A DNA stretch of 64,000 nucleotides from Burkholderia sp. Bp9143 (GTDB lineage: Bacteria > Pseudomonadota > Gammaproteobacteria > Burkholderiales > Burkholderiaceae): contig NZ_QTPO01000020.1 in NCBI RefSeq assembly GCF_003853645.1, positions 62,001 to 126,000 on the forward strand, given 5' to 3'. The notes under the pieces are model-generated. The model saw nothing but the letters and a program-made list of their open reading frames with translations. It ran no database searches and was not told the DNA's origin. Within the stretch, counting starts at the first letter, position 1, and each line of letters opens with the position of its first letter. Made by a program: the position numbers and the translations under genes. Of the stretch, positions 27,911 to 41,155 are shown one piece after another.

Positions 27911-29881
27911 ATGCTTTTTCCCACAGAATTTGACGTCATCGTCGTCGGTGGCGGGCACGCCGGCACGGAAGCCGCGTTGGCATCGGCCCGTATGGGTGCG
28001 AAGACGCTGCTGCTGACCCATAACATCGAAACGCTCGGGCAGATGAGCTGCAATCCGTCGATCGGCGGCATTGGCAAGGGCCATCTGGTCAAGGAAGTCG
28101 ATGCGCTCGGCGGCGCGATGGCCGCCGCGACGGACGAGAGCGGTATTCAGTTCCGGATCCTCAATTCGTCGAAGGGCCCGGCCGTGCGCGCGACGCGTGC
28201 GCAGGCAGACCGCATCCTGTACAAGGCTGCGATCCGCCATCGGCTCGAGAACCAGCCCAACCTGTGGCTGTTCCAGCAGGCCGTCGACGATCTGATGGTC
28301 GAAGGCGACCGCGTGGTCGGCGCCGTCACGCAGATCGGCATCCGCTTCCGCGCACGTGCTGTGGTGCTGACGGCCGGTACCTTCCTCGACGGCAAGATCC
28401 ACGTCGGCCTGAACAACTACACGGGCGGTCGCGCGGGCGATCCGGCGGCCGTGTCGCTGTCGGCGCGCCTGAAGGAGCTGAAGCTGCCGCAGGGCCGCCT
28501 GAAGACCGGTACGCCGCCGCGTATCGATGGCCGCTCGATTGACTTCTCGAAGCTGGACGAGCAGCCGGGCGATCTCGATCCGATCCCGGTGTTCTCGTTC
28601 CTGGGCCGCGCGGAGCAGCATCCGCAGCAGCTGCCGTGCTGGGTCACGCATACGAACGAGCGCACGCACGACATCATTCGCGGCGGCCTCGACCGTTCGC
28701 CTATGTATACAGGCGTGATCGAAGGCGTCGGCCCACGTTACTGCCCGTCGATCGAGGACAAGATCCACCGATTCGCGTCGAAGGAGTCGCACCAGATCTT
28801 CCTGGAGCCGGAAGGGCTGACGACCAACGAGTTCTATCCGAACGGGATTTCGACGAGCCTGCCGTTCGACGTGCAGCTCGAGCTCGTGCACTCGATGCGC
28901 GGCCTCGAGAACGCGCACATCCTGCGCCCCGGCTACGCGATCGAGTACGACTACTTCGACCCGCGCGCGCTGAAGGCGTCGCTCGAGACGAAGGCGATCA
29001 ACGGGCTGTTCTTTGCGGGCCAGATCAACGGTACGACCGGCTACGAAGAAGCGGCTGCACAAGGCCTGCTGGCCGGCCTGAACGCAGGCCGTTACGTGCA
29101 GGAGAAGGACGCATGGTGTCCGCGTCGCGACCAGGCGTACCTTGGTGTGCTGGTCGACGACCTTGTCACACGTGGTGTGGCCGAGCCGTACCGGATGTTC
29201 ACGAGCCGTGCCGAGTACCGTCTGAGCCTGCGTGAGGACAATGCGGACATGCGCCTGACCGAAATCGGCCGCGAGCTGGGCCTGGTCGACGACGTGCGCT
29301 GGGATGTGTTCAGCCGGAAGCGCGATGCTGTTTCACGTGAAACCGAACGGCTGAAATCGACGTGGGTCACGCCGAAGACGCTGCCGCCGGAAGAGGCGAC
29401 CGCGTTGCTCGGCAAGGCAATCGATCACGAGTACAGCCTCGCTGAACTGTTGCGTCGCCCGGGCGTCAGCTACGACGGCGTGTGCGGCCTGAAGGGCGGC
29501 GAATGCGGTCCGGCTGAGCCGCTGGGCGACGATCCGGTGCTGCTCGAGCAGATCAAGGAACAGGTCGAGATCGGCATCAAATATCAGGGCTATATCGAGC
29601 GTCAGGCCAGCGAGATCGAACGCAACGATGCGAACGAGAACACGCGCCTGCCGGACGGTATCGATTACCGCGAGGTTCGCGGCCTGTCGTTCGAAGTAAG
29701 CCAGAAGCTCAACGAGTTCCGGCCGGAAACGATCGGCCAGGCATCGCGGATCTCGGGCGTCACGCCGGCGGCAATCTCGCTGCTGATGGTGCATCTGAAG
29801 CGCCGTGGCCTCGGCCGCCGTAACGCCACGGCCGCAGAGGCGACCGAGCAGGGGGACGGCACCGTCCCGACGCAACAATGA
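27911..29881 (+). CDS. mnmG: tRNA uridine-5-carboxymethylaminomethyl modification enzyme MnmG
   Basis: A 656-residue FAD-binding protein (old name GidA). With MnmE it installs the cmnm5 group on U34 of several tRNAs, the substrate of MnmC at the left end of this window. The FAD motif [20 protein letters not shown] is near residues 9-28, the GidA signature [12 protein letters not shown] near residue 96, and the C-terminal helical domain that contacts MnmE ends near residue 635. A parS-like site is embedded in its coding sequence at 29329. ATG 27911 is the first start after the TATAAT promoter. The stop overlaps rsmG by 4 bp. Confidence 0.97.
   Translation: MLFPTEFDVIVVGGGHAGTEAALASARMGAKTLLLTHNIETLGQMSCNPSIGGIGKGHLVKEVDALGGAMAAATDESGIQFRILNSSKGPAVRATRAQADRILYKAAIRHRLENQPNLWLFQQAVDDLMVEGDRVVGAVTQIGIRFRARAVVLTAGTFLDGKIHVGLNNYTGGRAGDPAAVSLSARLKELKLPQGRLKTGTPPRIDGRSIDFSKLDEQPGDLDPIPVFSFLGRAEQHPQQLPCWVTHTNERTHDIIRGGLDRSPMYTGVIEGVGPRYCPSIEDKIHRFASKESHQIFLEPEGLTTNEFYPNGISTSLPFDVQLELVHSMRGLENAHILRPGYAIEYDYFDPRALKASLETKAINGLFFAGQINGTTGYEEAAAQGLLAGLNAGRYVQEKDAWCPRRDQAYLGVLVDDLVTRGVAEPYRMFTSRAEYRLSLREDNADMRLTEIGRELGLVDDVRWDVFSRKRDAVSRETERLKSTWVTPKTLPPEEATALLGKAIDHEYSLAELLRRPGVSYDGVCGLKGGECGPAEPLGDDPVLLEQIKEQVEIGIKYQGYIERQASEIERNDANENTRLPDGIDYREVRGLSFEVSQKLNEFRPETIGQASRISGVTPAAISLLMVHLKRRGLGRRNATAAEATEQGDGTVPTQQ
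29329..29344. other. parS site 2 inside mnmG
   Basis: TGTTTCACGTGAAACC differs from consensus only at the last base, and its 14-bp core GTTTCACGTGAAAC is a perfect palindrome. It encodes residues V-S-R-E-T of MnmG, so the centromere element is kept within a coding sequence, 1.9 kb from parS site 1 and 2 kb before parA-parB. Confidence 0.92.
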
Positions 29882-30564
29882 CGGCGCGTCGCGCGCCGGC
29901 GGTTAATCGGGACGTACTTGAACAGATGCTCGTCGACGGCACGGCCGCGCTCGACATCGCATTGACGGATGCACAACGCAACCAGCTGCTCGACTATGTC
30001 GCGCTGCTCGGCAAGTGGAACGCGGTCTACAACCTGACTGCGATCCGCGACCCGAAGCAGATGCTGATCCAGCACATTCTCGATTCGCTCTCCATCGTTC
30101 CGCATCTGCGCGATCGTGCATCGGCGCGCGTGCTCGACGTGGGTTCGGGGGGCGGGTTGCCCGGCATCGTACTGGCGATCGTCCAGCCGGATTGGCAGGT
30201 CACGCTGAACGATATCGTGCAGAAGAAGTCTGCATTCCAGACGCAGATGCGTGCGGAGTTGAAGCTCGCGAACCTGTCGGTCGTCACCGGGCGGGTCGAA
30301 TCGCTGCAGCCGGGTGTCGAAGTGCCGGAAAAATTCGACATCATCGTATCCCGCGCTTTCGCGGACCTATCCGACTTCGTTAAACTTGCTCGACATCTCG
30401 TCGCGCACGGCGGATCGATCTGGGCAATGAAGGGTGTCCACCCGGACGACGAAATTGCACGGCTGCCGGAAGGCAGTCGCGTAAAGCAGACGATGCGGCT
30501 GGCGGTACCGATGCTCGATGCCGAACGGCATCTGATCGAGGTCACCGTCGAAGAGGCGAATTGA
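29878..30564 (+). CDS. rsmG: 16S rRNA (guanine-527-N7)-methyltransferase RsmG
   Basis: A 228-residue methyltransferase (old name GidB) that methylates N7 of G527 in 16S rRNA using S-adenosylmethionine. The cofactor loop [17 protein letters not shown] is at about residues 85-101, followed by [12 protein letters not shown] and the KG motif in WAMKGVHP. It overlaps the end of mnmG by 4 bp (ATGA) and is followed 51 bp later by parA, the conserved order around many bacterial origins. Loss of RsmG gives low-level streptomycin resistance in other species. Confidence 0.96.
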   Translation: MTARRAPAVNRDVLEQMLVDGTAALDIALTDAQRNQLLDYVALLGKWNAVYNLTAIRDPKQMLIQHILDSLSIVPHLRDRASARVLDVGSGGGLPGIVLAIVQPDWQVTLNDIVQKKSAFQTQMRAELKLANLSVVTGRVESLQPGVEVPEKFDIIVSRAFADLSDFVKLARHLVAHGGSIWAMKGVHPDDEIARLPEGSRVKQTMRLAVPMLDAERHLIEVTVEEAN

Positions 30565-30615
30565 AGGCGTGCGGTAGCGCGCCGTTTGTTTGAAGGTAAA
30601 GGGAACACACCAACG

Positions 30616-31395
30616 ATGGCAAAGATCTTCTGCGTTGCGAACCAGAAGGGGGGCGTCGGCAAGACGACGACATCGGTCAATCTCGCCGCAAGCCTTGCAG
30701 CGCAGGAGCAACGAGTCCTGCTGATCGATCTCGACCCGCAGGGCAACGCGACGATGGGCAGCGGGATCGACAAGGCCGCCTGCGAGTCGACCGTGTACGA
30801 AGTGCTGGTCGACGGCGTATCGGTGACGGACGCGCGCGTCCGTCCGGAAGGTGTCACGTACGACGTGCTGCCGGCCAACCGCGAGCTGTCCGGTGCCGAG
30901 ATCGAGTTGATCAGCATCGATAACCGCGAGCGCCGATTGAAGGCCGCGCTCGAGCGCGTCGCCGACGACTACGACTTCGTGCTGATCGATTGTCCGCCGA
31001 CGCTGTCGCTACTGACGCTGAATGGGCTGTGCGCGGCGCATGGCGTCGTGATCCCGATGCAGTGCGAGTACTTCGCGCTGGAAGGGCTGTCGGATCTCGT
31101 CAATACGATCAAGCAGGTTCACGCGAACATGAACCGCGATCTGAAGATCATCGGCTTGCTGCGCGTGATGTTCGATCCGCGCATCACGCTGCAGCAGCAA
31201 GTCTCCGATCAACTGAAAGCGCACTTCGGCGACAAGGTGTTCGACGCGGTGATTCCGCGCAACGTGCGCCTGGCGGAAGCGCCGAGTTACGGGTTGCCGG
31301 GCGTCGTGTTCGACCGCAACTCGCGCGGTGCGCAGGCGTATCTCCAGTTCGGTGCCGAGATGATCGATCGCGTGCGCGCGTTCGAGGTGTCGTGA
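30616..31395 (+). CDS. parA: Chromosome-partitioning ATPase ParA (Soj)
   Basis: A 259-residue Walker-type ATPase. The deviant Walker A KGGVGKTTT is at residues 11-19, Walker A' in VLLIDLDPQGN, and Walker B in FVLIDCPPTLS. ATP-bound ParA dimers coat the nucleoid and pull the ParB-parS complex. It is the short chromosomal form with no N-terminal DNA-binding extension. ATG 30616 has the family start MAKIFCVANQKGG; the open frame to 30586 has no match. It is followed by parB. Confidence 0.97.
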   Translation: MAKIFCVANQKGGVGKTTTSVNLAASLAAQEQRVLLIDLDPQGNATMGSGIDKAACESTVYEVLVDGVSVTDARVRPEGVTYDVLPANRELSGAEIELISIDNRERRLKAALERVADDYDFVLIDCPPTLSLLTLNGLCAAHGVVIPMQCEYFALEGLSDLVNTIKQVHANMNRDLKIIGLLRVMFDPRITLQQQVSDQLKAHFGDKVFDAVIPRNVRLAEAPSYGLPGVVFDRNSRGAQAYLQFGAEMIDRVRAFEVS

Positions 31396-31426
31396 TCCGG
31401 ACATGAGCGAAGCGAGGAAGAAAGAC

Positions 31427-32320
31427 ATGAACGCGGTACCAAAGAAGAAGGGCTTGGGACGTGGCCTCGAAGCGCTGCTCGGCGGCAGTGCGGACATCAC
31501 CGAAGCGGTGAAGATCGAAGGCGCACCGAACACGCTCGCACTCGGCAAGCTGCAGGCCGGCAAGTACCAGCCGCGGACGCGGATGGACGAAGGCAGCCTG
31601 CAGGAGCTGGCGGCCAGCATTCGCGCGCAAGGCGTGATGCAGCCGATTCTGGTACGGCCCATTTCGTCTGATAAATACGAGATCATCGCCGGCGAGCGCC
31701 GTTTCCGCGCGGCACGCCTGGCGGGCCTCGACGAAGTGCCGGTGCTCGTGAAGGACGTGTCCGATCAGGCCGCCGCGGCGATGGCGCTGATCGAGAACAT
31801 CCAGCGCGAGGACCTGAATCCGCTGGAAGAGGCGCACGGTATCCAGCGTCTGCTCGACGAGTTCGGTTTCACGCACGAACAGGCAGCCGAATCGGTCGGC
31901 CGTTCGCGCAGCGCGGTGTCGAACCTGCTGCGCTTGCTGAACCTCGCCTCGCCGGTGCAGACGATGCTGCTGGCCGGCGATCTCGACATGGGCCACGCGC
32001 GTGCGCTGCTCGCGGTCGACGCGGCGACGCAGATCACGCTCGCGCACCAGGTCGTCAACAAGCGCATGTCGGTGCGCGAGACCGAGAAGCTGGTCGCTCA
32101 CACGACGAAGGAAGCGCCGGCCGTGAAGGCGCGCGCGAAGGACGACGGCGGCCGCGATACGCGCCGTCTCGAAGAGGAGTTGTCCGACCTGCTCGCGTCG
32201 ACGGTGAAGATCAAGCTCGGCCGCCGCGGGCGAGGGCAGGTGATGATCGACTTCGGCAACCTCGATGCGCTCGAGGGAATCCTCGCGCGCCTGCGCGGCA
32301 ACGTCGCAACTGAAGAGTAA
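31427..32320 (+). CDS. parB: Chromosome-partitioning protein ParB
   Basis: A 297-residue CTPase that loads at parS as a sliding clamp. Seen: a lysine-rich start KKKGLGRGLEALLGG, the N-terminal CTP-binding domain with GERRFRAARLAG, the central helix-turn-helix (THEQAAESVGRSRSAVSNLLRLL) that reads parS, and a C-terminal dimerisation region. An in-frame ATG at 31403 would add eight residues; 31427 is preferred because GAGGAAG precedes it and the family starts MNAVPKKKG. Its two likely parS sites are at 27426 and 29329. Confidence 0.95.
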   Translation: MNAVPKKKGLGRGLEALLGGSADITEAVKIEGAPNTLALGKLQAGKYQPRTRMDEGSLQELAASIRAQGVMQPILVRPISSDKYEIIAGERRFRAARLAGLDEVPVLVKDVSDQAAAAMALIENIQREDLNPLEEAHGIQRLLDEFGFTHEQAAESVGRSRSAVSNLLRLLNLASPVQTMLLAGDLDMGHARALLAVDAATQITLAHQVVNKRMSVRETEKLVAHTTKEAPAVKARAKDDGGRDTRRLEEELSDLLASTVKIKLGRRGRGQVMIDFGNLDALEGILARLRGNVATEE

Positions 32321-32333
32321 CGAGGCACAATTG

Positions 32334-33464
32334 GTGGAAAGTACGGGCGCGCCGGCGCCACGCCGGTGGCTCGGCTGGCTTTCGCAGGAGCCAGTACTGA
32401 CGGTACTGGGTCTTGCGCTGATTCTTCTTCAATGGTTGCGTCAGCAACCAATTTCCACGTTGGCCGGTCTCGTCGACTGGCCGACCGTTGCGACGCTCGC
32501 GGGTTTGCTGATGCTGACCAAGGCGCTCGAGCTGTCCGGATGCCTGATGTGGCTCGCGCATCGCATCGTGCATCACGTGCACTCCGAGCGCGGGCTCGCG
32601 ATGTTGCTTGTCGTGTTTGCGGCGGTGCTCGCAATGTGGCTCACCAACGATGTCGCTCTGTTCATCGTCGTGCCGCTGATGGTGTCGCTGCGTGCGCTGA
32701 CACCGCTGCCGTTCCGCCGGCTCGTGATCGTGGTCGCGCTGGCCGTCAACGCGGGGTCCGTCGCGACACCGCTCGGTAACCCCCAGAACCTTTTCCTGTG
32801 GCAATTGAGCGGCATGCCGTTCGGCCGCTTCGTCGTCGAGCTCGGGCCGCTTGCCCTCGCGCTGATGGCGCTGCTGCTCGGGCTGACGGCGTGCGCGTTT
32901 CGTGCCAGGCCGCTCGACCTGTCGGGAGACGTCGAGGTTGTTCCCGTGCAGCGCGTGCACGCACTGCTCGCGGCGGTGCTGTTCGGTGCATTCGTGTGGC
33001 TGGCCGACGCGCATCATCCGTTGCCGGGCCTCATCGTCGTCGTGATCGCGCTGCTCGTGGCAAAACGTGAGGCAGTCCTGAAGATCGACTGGCTGCTGCT
33101 GCTGATCTTCGTGCTGATGTTCGTCGTGTTGCGCAGCGCGGCCGCGTTGCCCGTTGTCCACGACGCGATCGCGCGAACCCATCTCGATTCGCCGCTGCGC
33201 GTGTTCGCGGCGGGTGCGGTGCTGTCGCAGGGCATCAGCAACGTGCCGGCGGCGATCCTGCTGTCGGAGTTCACGCACGACTGGCGTGCGCTTGCGTTCG
33301 GGGTGTCGGTCGGCGGTTTCGGTTTCGCGATCGGTTCGCTCGCGAACCTGATCGCGGTGCGTCTCGCCAAGGAGCCGCGCATGTGGCTGCCGTTTCACCT
33401 CGTGTCGATTCCGTTCGCGCTCGTGAGCGCGGCACTGGGCGCGTGGTTGCTCGTGCACGGCTGA
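32334..33464 (+). CDS. ArsB/NhaD or SLC13-like permease
   Basis: A 376-residue inner-membrane protein with about eleven hydrophobic segments. VKAGSVATPLGNPQN-like sequence (AVNAGSVATPLGNPQNL near residue 140) and the second half SQGISNVPAAILLSEF match the paired re-entrant-loop motifs of the ion transporter superfamily that includes ArsB, NhaD and citrate/dicarboxylate carriers. Substrate is unknown. The start is uncertain: GTG 32334 (or TTG 32331) lies 8 bp after CGAGG and 13 bp after the parB stop, suggesting cotranscription with parAB; no ATG is suitably placed. It is an odd neighbour between parB and the atp operon. Confidence 0.75.
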   Translation: MESTGAPAPRRWLGWLSQEPVLTVLGLALILLQWLRQQPISTLAGLVDWPTVATLAGLLMLTKALELSGCLMWLAHRIVHHVHSERGLAMLLVVFAAVLAMWLTNDVALFIVVPLMVSLRALTPLPFRRLVIVVALAVNAGSVATPLGNPQNLFLWQLSGMPFGRFVVELGPLALALMALLLGLTACAFRARPLDLSGDVEVVPVQRVHALLAAVLFGAFVWLADAHHPLPGLIVVVIALLVAKREAVLKIDWLLLLIFVLMFVVLRSAAALPVVHDAIARTHLDSPLRVFAAGAVLSQGISNVPAAILLSEFTHDWRALAFGVSVGGFGFAIGSLANLIAVRLAKEPRMWLPFHLVSIPFALVSAALGAWLLVHG

Positions 33465-33545
33465 GCAGCGCGGCCGCGTGCGGTGCAGGCGTGCTGCAAG
33501 CTTGAGAGGGTGGGGCACAGCATTCGCAACTGATGCGAAGCGGTG

Positions 33546-33598
33546 GTTGTTGATAAGTATGGCAACCCACAGTCGATCTACTGTGGTGGCGCAACAAC
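33546..33598. repeat. Nested inverted repeat in the permease-atpI gap
   Basis: An inner perfect stem CCACAGT/ACTGTGG (33567-33586, 6-nt loop) is enclosed by a second complementary pair GTTGTTG (33546-33552) and CAACAAC (33592-33598). There is no T-run, so it is not a classic terminator. It may be a structured RNA element or an operator. The 572-bp gap 33465-34036 contains this element, the atp promoter and a leader hairpin, with no gene seen. Confidence 0.5.
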
Positions 33599-33926
33599 TG
33601 AATGCAGGCATCGGCGCGCTCGCGTTCGAGCGTATTTCGCGCATCGCGCTCGACGCGGTGGTCACAGTATTTCCTCTCTTCCGCATCGCCGCGCCGAGTC
33701 ATTTCGGGTGGTCGCGTCACAGAAGAATTCCTGCTGCGATCGCGTCGCGCCGGTGGCGCCCGCGCCAGGCGTCGATGTCGTGTGATTGCCTCGTTGCCGG
33801 ACTTTTTCGGGCAAGAAATACCGGTGCAAAAAACCGACCTTACAACTGTCATCGTACGTCGTTGATTCGCGCGTTTTTCACATGATGAGGCGTCGTTTTA
33901 CGCAGGTTTTTGTCGCGTCTAAAGCC

Positions 33927-33955
33927 TTGAATCACTTGCAACTATCGCTTACAAT
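33927..33955 (+). promoter_or_regulatory. Probable sigma-70 promoter of the atp operon
   Basis: TTGAAT (33927-33932) and TACAAT (33950-33955) are separated by exactly 17 bp, with four of six and five of six consensus matches. It lies 82 bp before the atpI start, in the first AT-richer stretch after the permease gene. Confidence 0.65.
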
Positions 33956-33979
33956 CGCCCGGATTTGTTAGCTAGGCAC

Positions 33980-34018
33980 CCCTGAAAGCTTTCAGAAAGC
34001 TTGGGGCCGGGTTCAGGG
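33980..34018 (+). other. Leader hairpin of the atp mRNA
   Basis: AAGCTTT and AAAGCTT pair around CAG (inside 33987-34003), with CCCC before and GGGG after extending the stem across a TGA bulge. An alternative is the 14-bp palindrome CTGAAAGCTTTCAG at 33982-33995 together with the outer CCCTGAA/TTCAGGG pair (33980-33986, 34012-34018). It would be at the 5' end of the atp transcript and ends about 20 nt before atpI. Confidence 0.5.
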
Positions 34019-34036
34019 ATTTTGCGGAAGATTGCG

Positions 34037-34564
34037 ATGGCGGGTCAGGCGCCGAACGACAGGCACGATGATCACCGAGCGCAACGCACCGCTTCAGCGG
34101 CCGGCGAGCGGCGCGAGTCCGATGACGATGACTGGGATGCCGAGCAGCAAGATGACAACATCGTTCCGCTCACGCGGACGGAAGCCGAGAGGTTGTTCGG
34201 TCCGAACGTGAGCAAGCCGCCGCGCGTGACCCCCTACAAGGTGGTGATCGCGCAGGTGGTCTTGTCCCTGGTTGCAACGCTGGCGTGGTGGCTGTTTTCA
34301 AAGTCGCCGGGCGCCGCTGCGCAATCCGCGTTTCTGGGCGGGGCGATCGGCTGGGTGCCAAGCGCGTTGTTCGTGGCACGACTGAAGGCAGGTGGCTCGG
34401 CCACCGTGATGAGCTGGGTGATGGGCGAAGCCCTGAAGCTCGGCGTGACGGTCGGGATGTTCGCTGCAGTGGCGTACGGCTATGCCGGCGTGCACTGGCC
34501 GGCACTCCTCGTCACCTACCTCGTCGTGCTGAAGACGTACTGGATCGCGCTGGCCTGGCGGTAA
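34037..34564 (+). CDS. atpI: ATP synthase accessory protein AtpI
   Basis: A 175-residue membrane protein that helps assemble the c-ring in other bacteria. Four hydrophobic segments occupy residues 70-170 (KVVIAQVVLSLVATLAWWLF and onward). The first 65 residues are an unusually long hydrophilic extension with an acidic patch (ESDDDDWDAEQQDD); E. coli AtpI lacks it. ATG 34037 is preceded by GCGGAAG. It is the first gene of the atp operon; the atpB gene begins 110 bp downstream. The call rests on position and membrane pattern. Confidence 0.85.
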   Translation: MAGQAPNDRHDDHRAQRTASAAGERRESDDDDWDAEQQDDNIVPLTRTEAERLFGPNVSKPPRVTPYKVVIAQVVLSLVATLAWWLFSKSPGAAAQSAFLGGAIGWVPSALFVARLKAGGSATVMSWVMGEALKLGVTVGMFAAVAYGYAGVHWPALLVTYLVVLKTYWIALAWR

Positions 34565-34620
34565 GCAACAAGCAGCGTGCGGTTTCGACAACGAACCGCA
34601 CCGGCCCGTTCCCGCAATAA

Positions 34621-35871
<1,251 letters not shown>

Positions 35872-36000
35872 GGTTCCACGGAACTTTGCGTCCGGCGCGA
35901 GCCGGCGCAGGGCGGAACGGAGACTTGGGGCGCTGATCGAATGCAACTCGATGAGCGCCTTACCGTTTCATTTTTCCGGAATAGCAGATAAGGAAACACC

Positions 36001-36471
36001 GTGAATCTCAACGCAACTCTGTTTGCGCAAATGGTCGTGTTCCTGGTCCTCGCGTGGTTCACGATGAAATTCGTGTGGCCGCCGTTGATCAACGCCCTCG
36101 ACGAACGTTCGAAGAAGATCGCCGACGGCCTCGCCGCCGCGGAGAAGGGCAAGGCGGAACTCGACGCAGCGCACAAGCGCGTGGACCAGGAACTCGCGCA
36201 GGCCCGCAACGACGGCCAGCAGCGCATCGCCGACGCTGAAAAGCGTGCCCAGGCGGTCGCCGAGGAAATCAAGGCCAACGCCCAAGCTGAAGCCGCCCGC
36301 ATCGTCGCTCAGGCGAAAGCGGAAGCAGAACAGCAAATCGTGAAGGCGCGCGAAGCGCTGCGTGGCGAAGTCGCCTCGCTGGCCGTGAAGGGCGCCGAGC
36401 AGATCCTGAAGCGCGAAGTCGATCAAACGGCCCACGCCCAACTGCTGAATCAACTGAAAGCCGAGCTCTGA
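36001..36471 (+). CDS. atpF: F0F1 ATP synthase subunit b
   Basis: A 156-residue stator subunit with one N-terminal membrane helix (residues 5-25) followed by a long charged coiled coil rich in Ala, Glu, Lys and Gln that holds the F1 head. It begins with GTG at 36001, 7 bp after AAGGAA. The next gene, atpH, starts 2 bp after its stop, so the two stator subunits are translationally coupled. Confidence 0.97.
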   Translation: MNLNATLFAQMVVFLVLAWFTMKFVWPPLINALDERSKKIADGLAAAEKGKAELDAAHKRVDQELAQARNDGQQRIADAEKRAQAVAEEIKANAQAEAARIVAQAKAEAEQQIVKAREALRGEVASLAVKGAEQILKREVDQTAHAQLLNQLKAEL

Positions 36472-36473
36472 TC

Positions 36474-37013
36474 ATGGCCGAACTTGCAACCATCGCCCGC
36501 CCTTACGCAGAAGCGCTGTTCCGCGTGGCCGAGGGAGGTGACATCGCCGCCTGGTCCACGCTCGTGCAAGAGCTGGCCCAGGTTGCGCGTCTGCCGGAAG
36601 TGCTGTCGGTCGCGTCGAGCCCGAAGGTGACGCGCACGCAAGTGGCCGAGCTGCTGCTTGCTGCGTTGAAGTCGCCGGTCGCGGCCGGCGCCGAAGCGAA
36701 GAACTTCGTGCAGATGCTGGTCGACAATCATCGCATCGCGCTGCTGCCGGAAATCGCCGAGCAGTTCGAGGCGCTCAAGAACGAACGTGAAGGTGCAGCC
36801 GACGCCGAGATCGTGAGCGCGTTCCCGCTGAACGGCGCGGATCTCGAAAGCCTCGTCTCTGGCCTCGAACGTAAGTTCAAGCGCAAGCTGAAGCCGACGG
36901 TCGAAGTCGATTCGTCGCTGATCGGCGGCGTGCGCGTGACGGTCGGCGACGAAGTGCTCGACACCTCGGTTCGCGCGCGCCTCGCATCGATGCAGGCTGC
37001 CTTGACCGCCTGA
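36474..37013 (+). CDS. atpH: F0F1 ATP synthase subunit delta
   Basis: A 179-residue stalk subunit linking subunit b to the top of the alpha3-beta3 head. The N-terminus [15 protein letters not shown] and the C-terminal [26 protein letters not shown] segment are the two conserved delta/OSCP motifs. ATG 36474 is 2 bp after the atpF stop. Confidence 0.97.
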   Translation: MAELATIARPYAEALFRVAEGGDIAAWSTLVQELAQVARLPEVLSVASSPKVTRTQVAELLLAALKSPVAAGAEAKNFVQMLVDNHRIALLPEIAEQFEALKNEREGAADAEIVSAFPLNGADLESLVSGLERKFKRKLKPTVEVDSSLIGGVRVTVGDEVLDTSVRARLASMQAALTA

Positions 37014-37057
37014 GCGCCACGCCGGCACGCAACAGAATTGACTATCAGGAGCGAATA

Positions 37058-38599
37058 ATGCAACTCAATCCCTCTGAGATCAGCGAACTGATCAAGAGCC
37101 GGATCCAGGGCCTTGAAGCGAGCGCAGACGTTCGCAACCAAGGCACGGTGATCTCCGTGACCGACGGTATCGTGCGTATCCACGGCCTGTCGGACGTGAT
37201 GCAGGGCGAAATGCTCGAGTTTCCGGGCAACACGTTCGGTCTCGCGCTGAACCTCGAGCGCGACTCGGTCGGCGCGGTGATTCTCGGCGAATACGAACAC
37301 ATCTCGGAAGGCGACATCGTCAAGACGACGGGCCGCATTCTCGAAGTGCCGGTGGGTCCGGAACTCGTCGGCCGCGTGGTCGATGCGCTCGGCAACCCGA
37401 TCGACGGCAAGGGCCCGGTCAACGCCAAGCTGACCGACGCGATCGAAAAGATCGCCCCGGGCGTGATCTGGCGTAAGTCGGTGTCGCAGCCGGTGCAGAC
37501 GGGCATCAAGTCGATCGACGCGATGGTGCCGATCGGCCGTGGCCAGCGTGAGCTGATCATCGGCGACCGTCAGTGCGGCAAGACCGCGGTGGCGCTCGAC
37601 GCGATCATCAACCAGAAAGGCAAGGACCTGATCTGTATCTACGTCGCGATCGGCCAGAAGGCTTCGTCGATCATGAACGTGGTTCGCAAGCTCGAAGAAA
37701 CGGGCGCGATGGAATACACGATCGTCGTCGCCGCCTCGGCATCGGATTCGGCTGCCATGCAGTACCTGGCACCGTACGCCGGCTGCACGATGGGCGAATA
37801 CTTCCGCGACCGTGGCCAAGACGCGCTGATCATTTATGACGACTTGACCAAGCAAGCCTGGGCATACCGTCAGATCTCGCTGCTGCTGCGCCGCCCGCCG
37901 GGCCGTGAAGCGTACCCGGGCGACGTGTTTTATCTGCACTCGCGTCTGCTCGAGCGCGCTGCTCGCGTGTCGGAAGAGTACGTCGAGAAGTTCACGAACG
38001 GCGAAGTGAAGGGCAAGAGCGGTTCGCTGACGGCACTGCCGGTCATCGAAACGCAGGCTGGCGACGTGACCGCGTTCGTTCCGACGAACGTGATCTCGAT
38101 TACCGACGGCCAGATCTTCCTGGAAACCGACCTGTTCAACGCAGGCATCCGCCCGGCAATCAACGCCGGCGTGTCGGTGTCGCGAGTCGGTGGCGCCGCT
38201 CAGACGAAGGTCGTGAAGAAGCTGTCGGGCGGTATCCGTACCGACCTCGCGCAGTACCGTGAACTGGCCGCATTCGCGCAGTTCGCATCGGACCTCGACG
38301 AAGCGACCCGCAAGCAGCTCGAGCGCGGCCGCCGCGTGACGGAACTGCTGAAGCAGCCGCAGTACCAGCCGCTGCAGGTGTGGGAACTGGCCGTGTCGCT
38401 GTACGCCGCGAACAACGGCTACCTCGACGATCTCGACGTCAAGCAAGTGCTGTCGTTCGAGAAGGGCCTGCGCGACAACCTGAAGACCAGCCACGCTGAC
38501 CTCATCAAGCGCATCGAAGACACCAAGGATCTCTCGAAGGACGACGAAGGCGCACTGCGCTCGGCAATCGAATCCTTCAAGAAGTCCGGTGCCTATTGA
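37058..38599 (+). CDS. atpA: F0F1 ATP synthase subunit alpha
   Basis: A 513-residue subunit carrying the regulatory nucleotide sites of the F1 head. The P-loop reads GDRQCGKT near residues 169-176, with cysteine where E. coli has threonine; this position varies and the Lys-Thr pair is intact. The visiting arginine finger region near [14 protein letters not shown] is present. Length is normal. ATG 37058 is preceded by AGGAGCGAATA. Confidence 0.98.
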   Translation: MQLNPSEISELIKSRIQGLEASADVRNQGTVISVTDGIVRIHGLSDVMQGEMLEFPGNTFGLALNLERDSVGAVILGEYEHISEGDIVKTTGRILEVPVGPELVGRVVDALGNPIDGKGPVNAKLTDAIEKIAPGVIWRKSVSQPVQTGIKSIDAMVPIGRGQRELIIGDRQCGKTAVALDAIINQKGKDLICIYVAIGQKASSIMNVVRKLEETGAMEYTIVVAASASDSAAMQYLAPYAGCTMGEYFRDRGQDALIIYDDLTKQAWAYRQISLLLRRPPGREAYPGDVFYLHSRLLERAARVSEEYVEKFTNGEVKGKSGSLTALPVIETQAGDVTAFVPTNVISITDGQIFLETDLFNAGIRPAINAGVSVSRVGGAAQTKVVKKLSGGIRTDLAQYRELAAFAQFASDLDEATRKQLERGRRVTELLKQPQYQPLQVWELAVSLYAANNGYLDDLDVKQVLSFEKGLRDNLKTSHADLIKRIEDTKDLSKDDEGALRSAIESFKKSGAY

Positions 38600-38668
38600 T
38601 CCGCGAGTGACACACTGAGGCCGCGCGGGTGCTGATGCGCCCGCGCCGCTTCGGTCAAGGAGCAAGCT

Positions 38669-41004
<2,336 letters not shown>

Positions 41005-41019
41005 GGGTCATATGGGATG

Positions 41020-41141
41020 GAAGTGAGCGCTGAAGCGCTCACTTCTGCCGACCGCCGAGGGGCCTGAGTAAGCGCTAAAGCGCTAACTCAGGCCAACCAC
41101 GGCATGGGATCGGAGTAAGCGCTGAAGCGCTAACTCCGATC
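41020..41141 (+). repeat. Three hairpins between atpD and atpC, same family as the 14.2-kb array
   Basis: Stem-loops at 41020-41045 (26 nt), 41061-41094 (34 nt) and 41108-41141 (34 nt). The last two have the architecture of the array at 14145-14331: an outer 9-bp stem, a facing A/A mismatch, an AGCGCT/AGCGCT inner stem and a two-base loop. The outer stems differ completely in sequence but stay paired (GGCCTGAGT/ACTCAGGCC and GATCGGAGT/ACTCCGATC). The last hairpin is followed by GACAGGAG, the ribosome-binding site of atpC, exactly as upstream of the GMC oxidoreductase. Confidence 0.9.
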
Positions 41142-41155
41142 GACAGGAGTTCGAT

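Noticed and set aside
37556..37580. Cysteine in the AtpA P-loop (GDRQCGKT) as a defect
   Set aside because: The position is a variable x of the Walker A motif, and the Lys-Thr pair is intact; probably a normal variant.
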